Positions 16,621 through 25,315 of a stretch of 64,000 nucleotides of DNA are shown here, one piece after another. The stretch's first letter is position 1; the number at the start of each line of letters is the position of its first letter. Origin of the DNA: Maricaulis sp. GTDB lineage: Bacteria > Pseudomonadota > Alphaproteobacteria > Caulobacterales > Maricaulaceae. Location of the stretch: the NCBI RefSeq assembly GCF_030149515.1, contig NZ_JASBRI010000022.1, positions 124,001 through 188,000 of the forward strand, in the 5' to 3' direction. Under the pieces are notes generated by a model. That model did not search any database. It saw only the letters and a list, made by a program, of their open reading frames with translations, and was not told where the DNA came from. Made by a program: the position numbers and the translations under genes.

Positions 16621-17604
16621 TCACGCCGCCGCGGGTTCGCGATCGAAACCGCCGGCGAACCGCATCGCCGCCATCGCCTCCTGGGGCGAGACCTGGGCGA
16701 GCGTGGCCGCATGCATCAACACCACCGGCTCCTCGCCGCGCGGCGCGATCAGGGCCGGATCCACGACATTGCCGTAGAGCGCCAGGGCCGGCACGCCGGA
16801 GGCGACCAGGAGATGCAGGAGCGGGGTGTCCTCGCCGAAGACGAAGCGGGCATGCCGCGCCAGACCGGCAAGCTGGGCCAGCTTGGCCTTGCCGGTCAGG
16901 TCGCGCGCGCCCGGCGTGTTGTGCGAGACATAGCGTCCGACCTCGCGCGTGTCGGGTCCGCCGATCAGGGCCGGCGTGACGCCGGCCTGCAGAAGCTCGT
17001 GCGCCAGGGCCGCCCATTTTTCCTGCGGCCAGCGCAGCGGCGCCTTCACCGTATCGCCGGCCGGTGCCAGCAGGGCGAAGGGACCGTTGAGACCGAAATA
17101 TTCCGGATCGAGCATGCGCGATTTCTTGGCCAGGAAATCGACCCAGCTGGCATCCGGCGCCGGCGCCCCGCCCAGCGGGTAGTGCTGCGGCCCGGTGCCG
17201 AGAATCGCGTTGAGCCGGCCGGCCACATCGTCGACCGGGTGCTGACCGGATCGGGGATCGGCCGCGGCCTCATGCCATTTGCATTTGGAAAAGCGGAACA
17301 ATCCCTTGAGCTTGCGCGAATCCGCATCGCCCACCAGATCGTAGACGCGGCTCGGCTTGTTGAGCTTGATCCGCTTGTCGCGCAGCCCCGCCAGCGGACG
17401 CGTGTCGGGCAGGGCATCGATCTCGATCGCATTGAAATAGGGACAATGCTTCAGGAAGCTCTCGAAATCCGGCGTGGTGAGCAGGATGATCCGGTCGCGC
17501 TTGTGCACGGCACGCAGCACTTTCGCCGCCGCCAGCATGCGCACGGTCGAAGCCAGATCCCCCCAATGCAGGATGTAAGTGATGTCACGCTGCGGTTCGG
17601 TCAT
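16621..17604 (-). CDS. Glycosyltransferase family 9 (heptosyltransferase-like)
   Basis: A 327-residue protein of the ADP-heptose:LPS heptosyltransferase superfamily (GT9, GT-B fold). Visible features are the N-terminal ITYILHWGDLASTVRMLAA, the LLAPAG nucleotide-sugar loop with PLRWPQEKWAALAHEL, ALIGGPDTRE, and the acceptor/donor segment FVFGEDTPLLHLLVASGVPALALYG. Family members add heptose or other sugars to the lipopolysaccharide core at the inner membrane face. Its ATG overlaps the stop of the GT4 gene by four bases (ATGA), so the two enzymes act in one glycan pathway. The exact sugar is unknown. Confidence 0.85.
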   Translation of the reverse strand: MTEPQRDITYILHWGDLASTVRMLAAAKVLRAVHKRDRIILLTTPDFESFLKHCPYFNAIEIDALPDTRPLAGLRDKRIKLNKPSRVYDLVGDADSRKLKGLFRFSKCKWHEAAADPRSGQHPVDDVAGRLNAILGTGPQHYPLGGAPAPDASWVDFLAKKSRMLDPEYFGLNGPFALLAPAGDTVKAPLRWPQEKWAALAHELLQAGVTPALIGGPDTREVGRYVSHNTPGARDLTGKAKLAQLAGLARHARFVFGEDTPLLHLLVASGVPALALYGNVVDPALIAPRGEEPVVLMHAATLAQVSPQEAMAAMRFAGGFDREPAAA

Positions 17605-18743
17605 GACGGCGAGTGTAAGACCTCGTGATAGACGCGCAAAGTCGAAGCTTGCAGGGTCGCGGTAGAAAATTCGCTTGCAATATGCGTGCGCGCCCGCTTG
17701 CCCATCTCCGCGCGACTCGCCTCCGGCAGGCTCAGCGCGCCCTCGATCGCGGCGGCCAGCGCAGCCGGGTCCCCCGGCGGCACACGCCAGCCGGTCTCGC
17801 TGTGCAGGACCACTTCGCGGGCCCCGCCATGATCGGCGGCGATCACCGGTCTTTCCATCGCCCCGGCCTCGGCGGCAGTGCGGCCGAAGGCTTCGGGCTG
17901 GTTGGACGGGGTCAGGACCAGATCGCACAGGGCCAGGGCCGCGGGCATGTCGCTGCAATGGCCGACGATCCGGACATCGCCGTCAAGCGCCCCGGCGGCA
18001 ATCAGGCCTTTCAGCTCGTCGACATAGGCCGCCCGTCCCTGGGCATCGCCGGCGAGCACGAGAAGCGGCGTTTCGATCTCGCCATGACGCTTGATCTGCC
18101 CCAATGCCCGGATCGCCTCGCGCTGGCCCTTCCAGCCCGTCAGCCGCGCCGGCAGCAGCAGGAGGCGCCGGGTGCGGTCGAGCGACCAGGCCGCGGCCAG
18201 TCCGGCGACACGTCCCGCATCGACCGCCGCCGGATCGTAGCGCTGCAGGTCCACACCGCGCGGAATAACGCGCAGACGGGCTTCCGCAAACGGGTGCTCG
18301 GCCGCGACGTGATCGCGGATGAACTGCGAGTTCGCGATCACGCACTCCCCCCTGGCCATCACGGCATTGTAGCGGCGCTTCAACCCCGACCGGGCACTGT
18401 AGGTTCCGTGATAGGTCGTCACGAAATGCGCCCCGGTGCGCTCGCAGGCCCATTTCGCGCTCCAGGCGGGCGCGCGCGAGCGGGCATGCACGATATCCAC
18501 GCCCTCGCGCCGGATCAGCGCGGCCAGCCGGCCGGTATTGCGCCACAGGGTGAGCGGATTCTTGCCGGCCAGCGGCAGGCGCACCAATTCCCCGCCCAGC
18601 GCGGCCAGCTCGCCCTCCAGGCGTCCGCCCTGGCTGGCGACCAGCGCCCGTCCGCCCGCCGCCACGACCGCCTCGGCGACTTCCAGCGTCGTGCGCTCGG
18701 CGCCGCCGGCATCGAGTTGGGGGATCACTTGCAGAACAATCAT
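17601..18743 (-). CDS. Glycosyltransferase family 4 (GT-B)
   Basis: A 380-residue GT4 enzyme. The N-terminal donor-independent domain begins MIVLQVIPQLDAGGAERTT, the classic G-G-A-E-R/K start of the family. The C-terminal domain holds LLPARLTGWKGQ and the E-x7-E donor site PSNQPEAFGRTAAEAGA. The retaining mechanism is implied by family. It is likely to build a surface polysaccharide or LPS core together with the overlapping GT9 gene. It is divergent from the betaine synthesis genes across a 444-base gap. Confidence 0.9.
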   Translation of the reverse strand: MIVLQVIPQLDAGGAERTTLEVAEAVVAAGGRALVASQGGRLEGELAALGGELVRLPLAGKNPLTLWRNTGRLAALIRREGVDIVHARSRAPAWSAKWACERTGAHFVTTYHGTYSARSGLKRRYNAVMARGECVIANSQFIRDHVAAEHPFAEARLRVIPRGVDLQRYDPAAVDAGRVAGLAAAWSLDRTRRLLLLPARLTGWKGQREAIRALGQIKRHGEIETPLLVLAGDAQGRAAYVDELKGLIAAGALDGDVRIVGHCSDMPAALALCDLVLTPSNQPEAFGRTAAEAGAMERPVIAADHGGAREVVLHSETGWRVPPGDPAALAAAIEGALSLPEASRAEMGKRARTHIASEFSTATLQASTLRVYHEVLHSPS

Positions 18744-19187
18744 GAAATCAGCGGGAACCGCATGAAGGCCGGATACCGCCTCCTTGTTTCACACCTCGCC
18801 GGCGAAAACAAACCGGCAGGTCCGGCACCCCGTCCGCTGTTGCCCGCCCCCCGGAAGGATGTTACCTCCTTTGGCGCAAGGCAGGCCTCCGACGGCCACC
18901 GGCTGCGGTGTGGCTAGCCTGAGCGGTGGGTGCGGCGTGGCCCCGGTCCTGAACGGTCACCGGCGGGCACGCGTATAAACAAGAACGAACGTGCCTGCGG
19001 GTGCGGTCGGAATGCGATCGGGACCGATCGCCAGGACCCGGCCCCCGTAACCGCCGAAACCGATCAAGATGAAGATTTCGCCCGGCATGTGCCTGCATGC
19101 GGCAGGCGTGTGCGCGGGCGGAAGGGCTCAAACAGGGACGCTGAATGCGAACGGGCGAGCTGTGTCCGCTTCGCAGCGCTGACATGA
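18744..19187. other. 444-base gap between GT4 and the betaine synthesis genes
   Basis: No gene is supported here. It contains a perfect eight-base inverted repeat GCGATCGG-GA-CCGATCGC (19014-19031) and a second hairpin GCCTGC-ATGCG-GCAGGC (19091-19107), 80-170 bases before the methyltransferase start. These could be an operator or a structured leader controlling betaine synthesis. I looked for an S-adenosylhomocysteine or SAM riboswitch core and did not find a convincing one. Confidence 0.5.
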
Positions 19188-19991
19188 ATGACCGACACCT
19201 TGGTACAGGATTTTGGCAAGGACCCGATCGCCAAGCGGGAAACCGACCATTATCAGAAGGAATATATCGAAGGCTTCGTCGACAAGTGGGACGATCTGAT
19301 CGACTGGGACGCCCGCGCGGAAAGCGAGGGCCGCTTTTTCATCGACATCCTCAAGGCCCGCGACAAGCACAAGGTGCTCGATGTGGCCGCCGGCACCGGC
19401 TTCCACTCGATCCAGCTCCTCAAGGCCGGTTTTGACGTCACCAGTGCCGACGGCAGCGCGGAAATGCTGGCCAAGGCGTTCGAGAACGGCCGCCGCCGCG
19501 ATCTTGTCCTCAACACGGTGCACACCGACTGGCGCTGGCTGAACAAGGACGTTCACGGCAAGTTCGACGCGATCATCTGCCTGGGCAATTCCTTTACCCA
19601 TCTCTTCGACGAACAGGACCGCCGCCGCACGCTGGCGGAATTCTACGCCGCGCTGAAATGGGACGGCATCCTGATCATGGATCAGCGCAACTACGACGCC
19701 ATCCTGGACGGCGACTTCTCGACCAAGCACAAATATTATTATTGCGGCGACCAGGTCGTGGCCGAGCCGGAGCATGTCGATGACGGTCTGGCGCGCTTCC
19801 GCTACGCCTTCCCGGACGGGGCGGAATACCATCTGAACATGTTCCCCATCCGCAAGGCCTACATGCGCCAGCTGATGAGCGATGTCGGCTTCCAGAAGAT
19901 CAAGACGTACGGGGACTTCCAGGAGACCTATCAGGAGAACGATCCCGACTTCTTCATCCATGTCGCGGAGAAACTCGAAGATGAGCGGTAA
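19188..19991 (+). CDS. Glycine/sarcosine N-methyltransferase (class I SAM)
   Basis: A 267-residue class I methyltransferase. Motif I is VLDVAAGTGFHSIQLL, followed by the acidic end of strand 2 (SADGS) and AIICLGNSFTHLF. Matching features of bacterial glycine/sarcosine methyltransferases are the DDLIDWDARAESEG start, the DQRNYDAIL motif and the HKYYYCGDQV region. It would methylate glycine to sarcosine and dimethylglycine in the cytoplasm. The next gene encodes the dimethylglycine-forming partner and overlaps by 11 bases, so the pair forms a two-step route to glycine betaine. The ribosome site is weak. Confidence 0.88.
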   Translation: MTDTLVQDFGKDPIAKRETDHYQKEYIEGFVDKWDDLIDWDARAESEGRFFIDILKARDKHKVLDVAAGTGFHSIQLLKAGFDVTSADGSAEMLAKAFENGRRRDLVLNTVHTDWRWLNKDVHGKFDAIICLGNSFTHLFDEQDRRRTLAEFYAALKWDGILIMDQRNYDAILDGDFSTKHKYYYCGDQVVAEPEHVDDGLARFRYAFPDGAEYHLNMFPIRKAYMRQLMSDVGFQKIKTYGDFQETYQENDPDFFIHVAEKLEDER

Positions 19992-20814
19992 GTCGCAGGC
20001 CGTCCTTACGGCGGAATCCTATTATGACAGCGCGCCGGCCGACGCCTTCGACCGGGCGGTCTGGGGCGGCGACGACATTCATGTCGGCATGTATGCCTCG
20101 CCCGGCGAGGACATCGCCAGGGCCAGCCGGCGCACCGTTGTGACCATGGCCGACAAGCTCCAGACGATCGGGCCGGGCTCGAGGGTGATCGATCTGGGCG
20201 CCGGTTTCGGCGGCTCGGCCCGCTATCTGGCCGGGCGTTTCGGCTGTCACGTCACCTGCCTGAACCTGTCGGAGACGCAGAACGCCTTCAATCGCGAACT
20301 GACGGCGAAGGCAGGGATGAACGGCAAGATCGACGTCGTTCACGGCTCCTTCGAGGATCTGGACGATCCTGACGACAGCTATGACATCGTCTGGTCCCAG
20401 GATTCCTTCCTGCATTCGGGCGAACGGCTGAAAGTGATCGGGGAGATCGACCGCGTCCTCAAACCGGGCGGCGAGCTGATCTTCACCGACCCGATGCAGG
20501 CCGACGACTGTCCGGACGGCGTGCTGGACCACATTCTCAGGCGCATCCACCTGCAGACCTTCGGCTCGGTGGCCTTCTACAGGCACGAATTCACCAGGCG
20601 CGGTTTCGACGTCGTCGCGCTGGACGAGACGCCGATGAACCTGCGCACCCACTACAACCGCGTGCGCGAGGTGCTGATAGAGCGCCGCGAGGAAATCACC
20701 CGGCTGTCCGGCGCCGATTATGTCAACGGCATGATCGACGGGCTGAAACACTGGGTCGACGGCGCCGACAAGGGCTATCTCAACTGGGGCATCCTGCATT
20801 TCCGCAAGGGCTGA
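19981..20814 (+). CDS. Sarcosine/dimethylglycine N-methyltransferase (class I SAM)
   Basis: A 277-residue class I methyltransferase with motif I VIDLGAGFGGSARYLA and motif II/III regions CLNLSETQN and YDIVWSQDSFLHSG. The ESYYDS start, GGDDIHVGMY and VLKPGGELIFTDPMQ are typical of sarcosine/dimethylglycine methyltransferases, which finish glycine betaine. It overlaps the upstream glycine methyltransferase by 11 bases, implying coupled translation. Product: glycine betaine, an osmoprotectant. Expression is probably salt-induced, but no osmotic-response element was identified. Confidence 0.9.
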   Translation: MSGKSQAVLTAESYYDSAPADAFDRAVWGGDDIHVGMYASPGEDIARASRRTVVTMADKLQTIGPGSRVIDLGAGFGGSARYLAGRFGCHVTCLNLSETQNAFNRELTAKAGMNGKIDVVHGSFEDLDDPDDSYDIVWSQDSFLHSGERLKVIGEIDRVLKPGGELIFTDPMQADDCPDGVLDHILRRIHLQTFGSVAFYRHEFTRRGFDVVALDETPMNLRTHYNRVREVLIERREEITRLSGADYVNGMIDGLKHWVDGADKGYLNWGILHFRKG

Positions 20815-20840
20815 CGCCCTTGTAACGCGGCACACGATGG

Positions 20841-20878
20841 ACGCCGCCGCGCGAGGGCCCTAGCGTGGCGGCGTTTTC
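20841..20878 (+). terminator. Intrinsic terminator of the betaine operon
   Basis: Eight-base arms ACGCCGCC (20841-20848) and GGCGGCGT (20867-20874), followed by a T-run (TTTT from 20874). It begins 27 bases after the stop of the dimethylglycine-forming gene. Confidence 0.85.
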
Positions 20879-20905
20879 GTGTTTGCGAGTCTGCGAGTGA
20901 TGCCC

Positions 20906-21565
20906 ATGCGTATTCTGTCCGTCCTTCTGACGCTGGCCTGTCTCACCCCGTCCGGTTTCGCCCAGGGCGAGGCGCGCCAGGCCGAGCGCATGCGCTATCA
21001 GGCCTGTATCGCCCGGACCGGCGAGGATCCCGGCGCGGCCCTGCAGGAGGCGCAGACCTGGCGGATCGAGGGCGGCGGCTGGCCGGCGGAAGTCTGCGAG
21101 GCCCAGGCCTTCATCGCCCTGGGCGATCACGCGGTGGGCGCGGCGATCCTGGAAGAGCTGGCCGGCGAGCGGCGGCCGGGCATGGTGGCCGAGGAACGCG
21201 TCGACTTCCTCACCCTCGCCGCGGAGAGCCGCGCCGCCATCGGCGAAACCGGCCGGGCCCTGGCCAATTACGACGCCGCCCTCGCGATCGACCCCTCCGC
21301 CATCCTCACCCGCGCCGGCCGCGCCGGCCTGAACCGCGACCTGGAAGACTGGCCCGCCCTGGGCCGGGATGCCGAAGACCTCGTCCGGCGCGTCCCCGGC
21401 CTCGCCACCGGCTGGTATCTGCGCGGCGTGTTCCGGCTGGAGACCGGCGATCTGGACGGCGCCTGGGCGGACATGCAGGCCGCCCGCGAACGCGCCCCCG
21501 ACCGCATAGACATCCTCGTCCTGCGCGGCCGCATCAACGAGGCCCGCCGGCTGGAAGGGGGATAG
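20906..21565 (+). CDS. Secreted TPR-containing protein
   Basis: About 219 residues. An N-terminal signal peptide (MRILSVLLTLACLTPSGFAQ) is followed by helical TPR-like repeats: RALANYDAALAIDPSAILTRAGRAGLNRD, then AEDLVRRVPGLATGWYLRGVFRLETGDLDGAWADMQAARE. Such periplasmic TPR proteins are protein-protein adaptors; no specific partner is evident. Another in-frame ATG lies six bases upstream; both have only a weak GAG ribosome site. It stands alone between the betaine terminator and the convergent MmeI-type gene. Confidence 0.75.
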   Translation: MRILSVLLTLACLTPSGFAQGEARQAERMRYQACIARTGEDPGAALQEAQTWRIEGGGWPAEVCEAQAFIALGDHAVGAAILEELAGERRPGMVAEERVDFLTLAAESRAAIGETGRALANYDAALAIDPSAILTRAGRAGLNRDLEDWPALGRDAEDLVRRVPGLATGWYLRGVFRLETGDLDGAWADMQAARERAPDRIDILVLRGRINEARRLEGG

Positions 21566-21613
21566 GTCCTTCGATACGCATCCATGCCCGGCTGCAGGAC
21601 ACCGGGCCCGCCG

Positions 21614-24600
21614 CTAACCGCTCACGAAATAGCGGCCGTCGGCGTCGGTTTCGGCCTGGCCGAGCGCTTCCATGACCTCCAGCATTTCTTGCACCCTGGC
21701 GATCTTGGCGCGGGTGTTCTTGCCCGCAAATCGCCGCGCAAGCATATCCGGCGCGACCGGCCCCTGGGCCGCTTCCAGCAGCTCGCGCACGATGCGCGCC
21801 TGGGCCTTGCGGTCCCTGGCCGGGAAGGCGGGCAGTTTCTCGCCGGTCTCCACGGCAGCTTCGGCCAGGGCGAGATCGCCCTGCCCGGCCCTGGCCGATT
21901 TCGGCGCAAAGCGCGGGATCTGGAAATCGGGCCGCAGCCAGCGCACATGGCCGCGTTTTTCTTCCTCATGCCGTTCCAGATTGAGCGCGACCAGGCGTTC
22001 CAGGATCGCCTCGTCGTCCAGATCCGAAGGCCAGCCATAAGCCTCGAACACGGCAGCATCGATGTCGTCGTGAATGGATTTCAGCGTGCCGACCAGGCCG
22101 GCCTCGTAGATATCCTTCTCGGCCTCGCTGAGCGGCGGCTCGTCCGCCTTGCCGGCTTCGAGCACCCGCACGCGTTCGAGCACATTGTAGAGCTTCGTCA
22201 TGGTGAGGAAGCCGTGCTTGTCCAGCACCGCCTTGCGATGCGCATCGAGCCGTTCGCCCAGATCGTCGAGGCGGGCTTTGAGGGCGGGCTTGTCTGTGAG
22301 GTCGGGGAAGGGGAAGGGGTCGAAGCAGCGAGACTTCGCGTATACAGAGTCGTTTCCTACGCCCAACCACGAACCTGCTCGCTTTGACCAGAGTACATGA
22401 ACATAGCTCGACGCGATCGCGAGAATCCCATCCGAAGACGTTGCGATACAAACAAGCTTGTTGTCTGGTAGGGCATCAGTTGGAAGCTTTTGAAACATCC
22501 TGTGCTTTGATGTTTCAGCGGTTGCAATCACACCATCGATCCCGTCGAGCGCCTCTCTGAAAGAAGGAATGTTTTCTCCAAAGAGCCACCAATTTTCCCG
22601 CCGATACTCTCGACGGTTGGTGCGCCTTTCGGGCCAGACCTCATCCTTAAGGTGTTGATATGCCGATGGGTAGCGAGTCCTTAGCGTATCTTCATCAAGA
22701 CCAAAGGTGTCCAGAACGAAAACCCCACGGCGGCGCGCATTCAGGTCGCGACCATTCAAATAGGGACGCACAATTTTCAAACTTGGATCTTCTGATTCAC
22801 GCCAGCCCTCAACAAATTCCGCCCCGAGGATGAAACCGCTACCGTGAAGCACAACTCCTCGGCCAGCCAGCCCTTCGTTGGACTTGAGCGCCGCTGATGA
22901 GCTTATCGCTGCGCCGATTTTGAGGTTGGGCCCGACCAGCCCCGTCCTCGCCGCCAGCCTGACCTCCGGCTGATCCGTATTCAGCCCGCTTTCCTCGACC
23001 ACTTCCGCCAGCACGCCATCACGTTCCTCGCCCGGGGCGGCGACGGTCATGGCAATGCGCACGGCGGCCTTGTCGGCGCTTTTCATCCAGGGGTGATCGG
23101 GAATGGCATAGACCAGCGAGAGCGGCGGCTTGCCGGAGAGCGCCTTTTCGATCACGCGGCGATTTAAGGTCTGGCGGATGGAATTGGTGGTGATGAAGCC
23201 GAACCGGCGCGGCCGTCCGCCGCCGCCCTTTTTCGCACCCGCTGCCACGCGCCTGGCTGCCTGGTTCCACCAGTACATGACAAAATCAGCGGATTTCGGC
23301 ATGTCTTTGTGGGCACGCCACAGGGCTTCGGCATACCCGTCGCCCAGCTCGGCCCGCAAATCCTTGCCGCCAATAAACGGTGGATTCCCCACGATGAAAT
23401 CCGCGTCGGGCCAGTCCGCAGGTTTCGGGTCCGAATAGTCATAGATTTCCCGCCGCGCGCCTTCGTCCGGCACGTCCTCGCCGGTGACGGGGTGGGGCTT
23501 CATCGTCTCGCCATCCCAGCGGGTGACGGGCTTGCCCTCTTCGTCCCGCCGCAGGGTATTCGCGGCATAGTCCAGCACCGCATCGCGGCATTCGATATTG
23601 TGGAAATCGCGCAGCACCGGGTCGACCACCACGTCCTGGCCGCCGGTCTTCAATTGCCATTTGATATAGCCGATCCACAGGACCAGCTCGGCAATCGCCG
23701 CGGCGCGGGGATTGAGCTCGATGCCCAGAAACTGGTGTGGATCGACCGTGTGGCCCTGGAATTCCAGTGTCGCCTCGCCGCCCAGCTCGGTGATGAAATC
23801 CACCACATCGCCTTCCAGCCGTTTCATCATCTCCATGGCGACATAGAGGAAATTGCCCGTGCCGCAGGCGGGGTCGAGCACGCGGATCCCGCACAATTGC
23901 TCGTGGAAGCGGCGGGCGGCGCGGCGCGCCTCCTCGTTCTTGCCGTCCTCGATGAGACCCTGGCATTCCACCTGAACATCGCGCCAGTCCTCGCGCAGGG
24001 GCTCGATAATGGTGGGCGTGACGAGGCGTTCCACATAGGCGCGCGGCGTATAGTGGGCGCCCAGCTTGTGGCGCTCCTTTTTATCCAGCGCCTGTTCCAG
24101 CAGCGTGCCGAAGATCGCCGGTTCCACATCGCGCCAGTCGCGCCGGGCGGCAATGGTCAGCTCGGCGATCATCTCCGCCGTCAGCGGCAGGGCCTTGGCG
24201 TGCCGGAACAGGCCGCCATTGAACTTGCGCACCGGTTCGCGGATCCAGGCATTCAGCGCGGAACCGGTATTCATGTCGCTCCAGAGCTGTTCCAGCGCCA
24301 GATGCGCCTTGTCGGGCATGCCCTGCAGCTCTTCCAGCATGCGGGTGAAACTGTCCTTCTTCAGGAGTTCCACATCCTCGGCGAACATGGTGAAGAGGCA
24401 GCGCATGAGGAACATCGCCACCGTCTCGGCGTCGTGTTTCTGCTTTTCCAGATCGCGGGCGATGACGGCGAGACGGGCGGCGATATCGCGCGTGACCTCG
24501 GCCGAGCGTTTCGCCGGGTCCAGATCGTGCGGTGCCTGCCAGATCGCACGCAGCCGGTCGCGCACGGTCTGGCGGTGCAGATCCTCCAGCAGGATGCGGA

Positions 24601-25168
24601 AACCGCGCCGGTCCGGGAAGTGGGCGTAATTCTTTCCCTGGCCGGAAAAGTCGGCATAGATCTCGAAGCAGTAGCCGACATCGCAGACGATCAGGAAGGG
24701 CGGCCAGCCATGTTCGGGCGGCAGGTCCCTGGCATAGCCCTCGGCCTGTTCGCGCGCCTTGCGCATGGCGGTGACCCAGGCATTGGTGCCGCGCCTGGCG
24801 GTGCCCAGCTTCCGGTCGCCCGCTTCCAGCCCGTGCAGCTCCTTCTGGGCGGCGTCAGCCCTGGCCTTGCCCGCCTTGGCACTCTGCTTGGCCTCCAGCA
24901 CGAAGCAGCCGCGCTTGTAGAGGTCGATGAAACGGGTGGATGTGTGCCCGTCTGCATGATTGCGCGTGACCGAGCGCTCATAGACATAATCGTTGAGATA
25001 ATTCGCTTCGGCGACCGGGTCGGGATGCTTCAGCTCCAACAGGTCGCACAGCTCGTTCAGGAAGGACTGGGTGTTCGAACGCTCGGCGCCGCCGGACTTT
25101 TGCCAACGCGCAATGAAGGCGTCGATCATCGCCTTCGATACGCCATCATCCGCCTCACCGTCGCCCAT
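21614..25168 (-). CDS. MmeI-family (type IIL) restriction-modification enzyme
   Basis: A 1184-residue fusion of nuclease, methyltransferase and recognition domains. Near the N-terminus D82-x9-E92-x-K94 (IDLYKRGCFVLEAK) matches the D-x9-ExK nuclease site of MmeI. The methylase follows: motif I DPACGTGNF (about residue 430) and motif IV NPPFIGG (about 590), the N6-adenine methylase signature. The target-recognition region lies at about residues 750-950. It is longer than MmeI (about 920), with a C-terminal extension. The recognition region (22,320-22,900) is AT-richer and uses codons unlike the flanks, suggesting domain exchange. In this family one domain specifies both methylation and cutting, so no partner is needed and none is nearby. 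Start chosen at the ATG after GAGGGGAG. Confidence 0.85.
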   Translation of the reverse strand: MGDGEADDGVSKAMIDAFIARWQKSGGAERSNTQSFLNELCDLLELKHPDPVAEANYLNDYVYERSVTRNHADGHTSTRFIDLYKRGCFVLEAKQSAKAGKARADAAQKELHGLEAGDRKLGTARRGTNAWVTAMRKAREQAEGYARDLPPEHGWPPFLIVCDVGYCFEIYADFSGQGKNYAHFPDRRGFRILLEDLHRQTVRDRLRAIWQAPHDLDPAKRSAEVTRDIAARLAVIARDLEKQKHDAETVAMFLMRCLFTMFAEDVELLKKDSFTRMLEELQGMPDKAHLALEQLWSDMNTGSALNAWIREPVRKFNGGLFRHAKALPLTAEMIAELTIAARRDWRDVEPAIFGTLLEQALDKKERHKLGAHYTPRAYVERLVTPTIIEPLREDWRDVQVECQGLIEDGKNEEARRAARRFHEQLCGIRVLDPACGTGNFLYVAMEMMKRLEGDVVDFITELGGEATLEFQGHTVDPHQFLGIELNPRAAAIAELVLWIGYIKWQLKTGGQDVVVDPVLRDFHNIECRDAVLDYAANTLRRDEEGKPVTRWDGETMKPHPVTGEDVPDEGARREIYDYSDPKPADWPDADFIVGNPPFIGGKDLRAELGDGYAEALWRAHKDMPKSADFVMYWWNQAARRVAAGAKKGGGGRPRRFGFITTNSIRQTLNRRVIEKALSGKPPLSLVYAIPDHPWMKSADKAAVRIAMTVAAPGEERDGVLAEVVEESGLNTDQPEVRLAARTGLVGPNLKIGAAISSSAALKSNEGLAGRGVVLHGSGFILGAEFVEGWRESEDPSLKIVRPYLNGRDLNARRRGVFVLDTFGLDEDTLRTRYPSAYQHLKDEVWPERRTNRREYRRENWWLFGENIPSFREALDGIDGVIATAETSKHRMFQKLPTDALPDNKLVCIATSSDGILAIASSYVHVLWSKRAGSWLGVGNDSVYAKSRCFDPFPFPDLTDKPALKARLDDLGERLDAHRKAVLDKHGFLTMTKLYNVLERVRVLEAGKADEPPLSEAEKDIYEAGLVGTLKSIHDDIDAAVFEAYGWPSDLDDEAILERLVALNLERHEEEKRGHVRWLRPDFQIPRFAPKSARAGQGDLALAEAAVETGEKLPAFPARDRKAQARIVRELLEAAQGPVAPDMLARRFAGKNTRAKIARVQEMLEVMEALGQAETDADGRYFVSG

Positions 25169-25315
25169 GTGATGCCCGGCTCCCCTCGGTAACGGGCTGA
25201 ACCCTATCCAGTTTCGGCGGCAGCGGGCAATGTGGGATTGTACGGATGCGCTCCAATCGGCAGATCCCGCACAGCGCCGGCGCACTTGCCGGGAGCAACC
25301 GGGCCCGTTTTACGG

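Noticed and set aside
18860-19187. SAM or SAH riboswitch before the betaine genes
   Set aside because: Some hairpins and a CAGCGCTG-like end are present but the conserved cores of known riboswitches are not; I report only the hairpins.
23309-25192. 627-codon ORF antisense to the MmeI-type gene
   Set aside because: It is the complement of a well-supported coding frame and has low-complexity Gln/Ala/His-rich translation typical of shadows.
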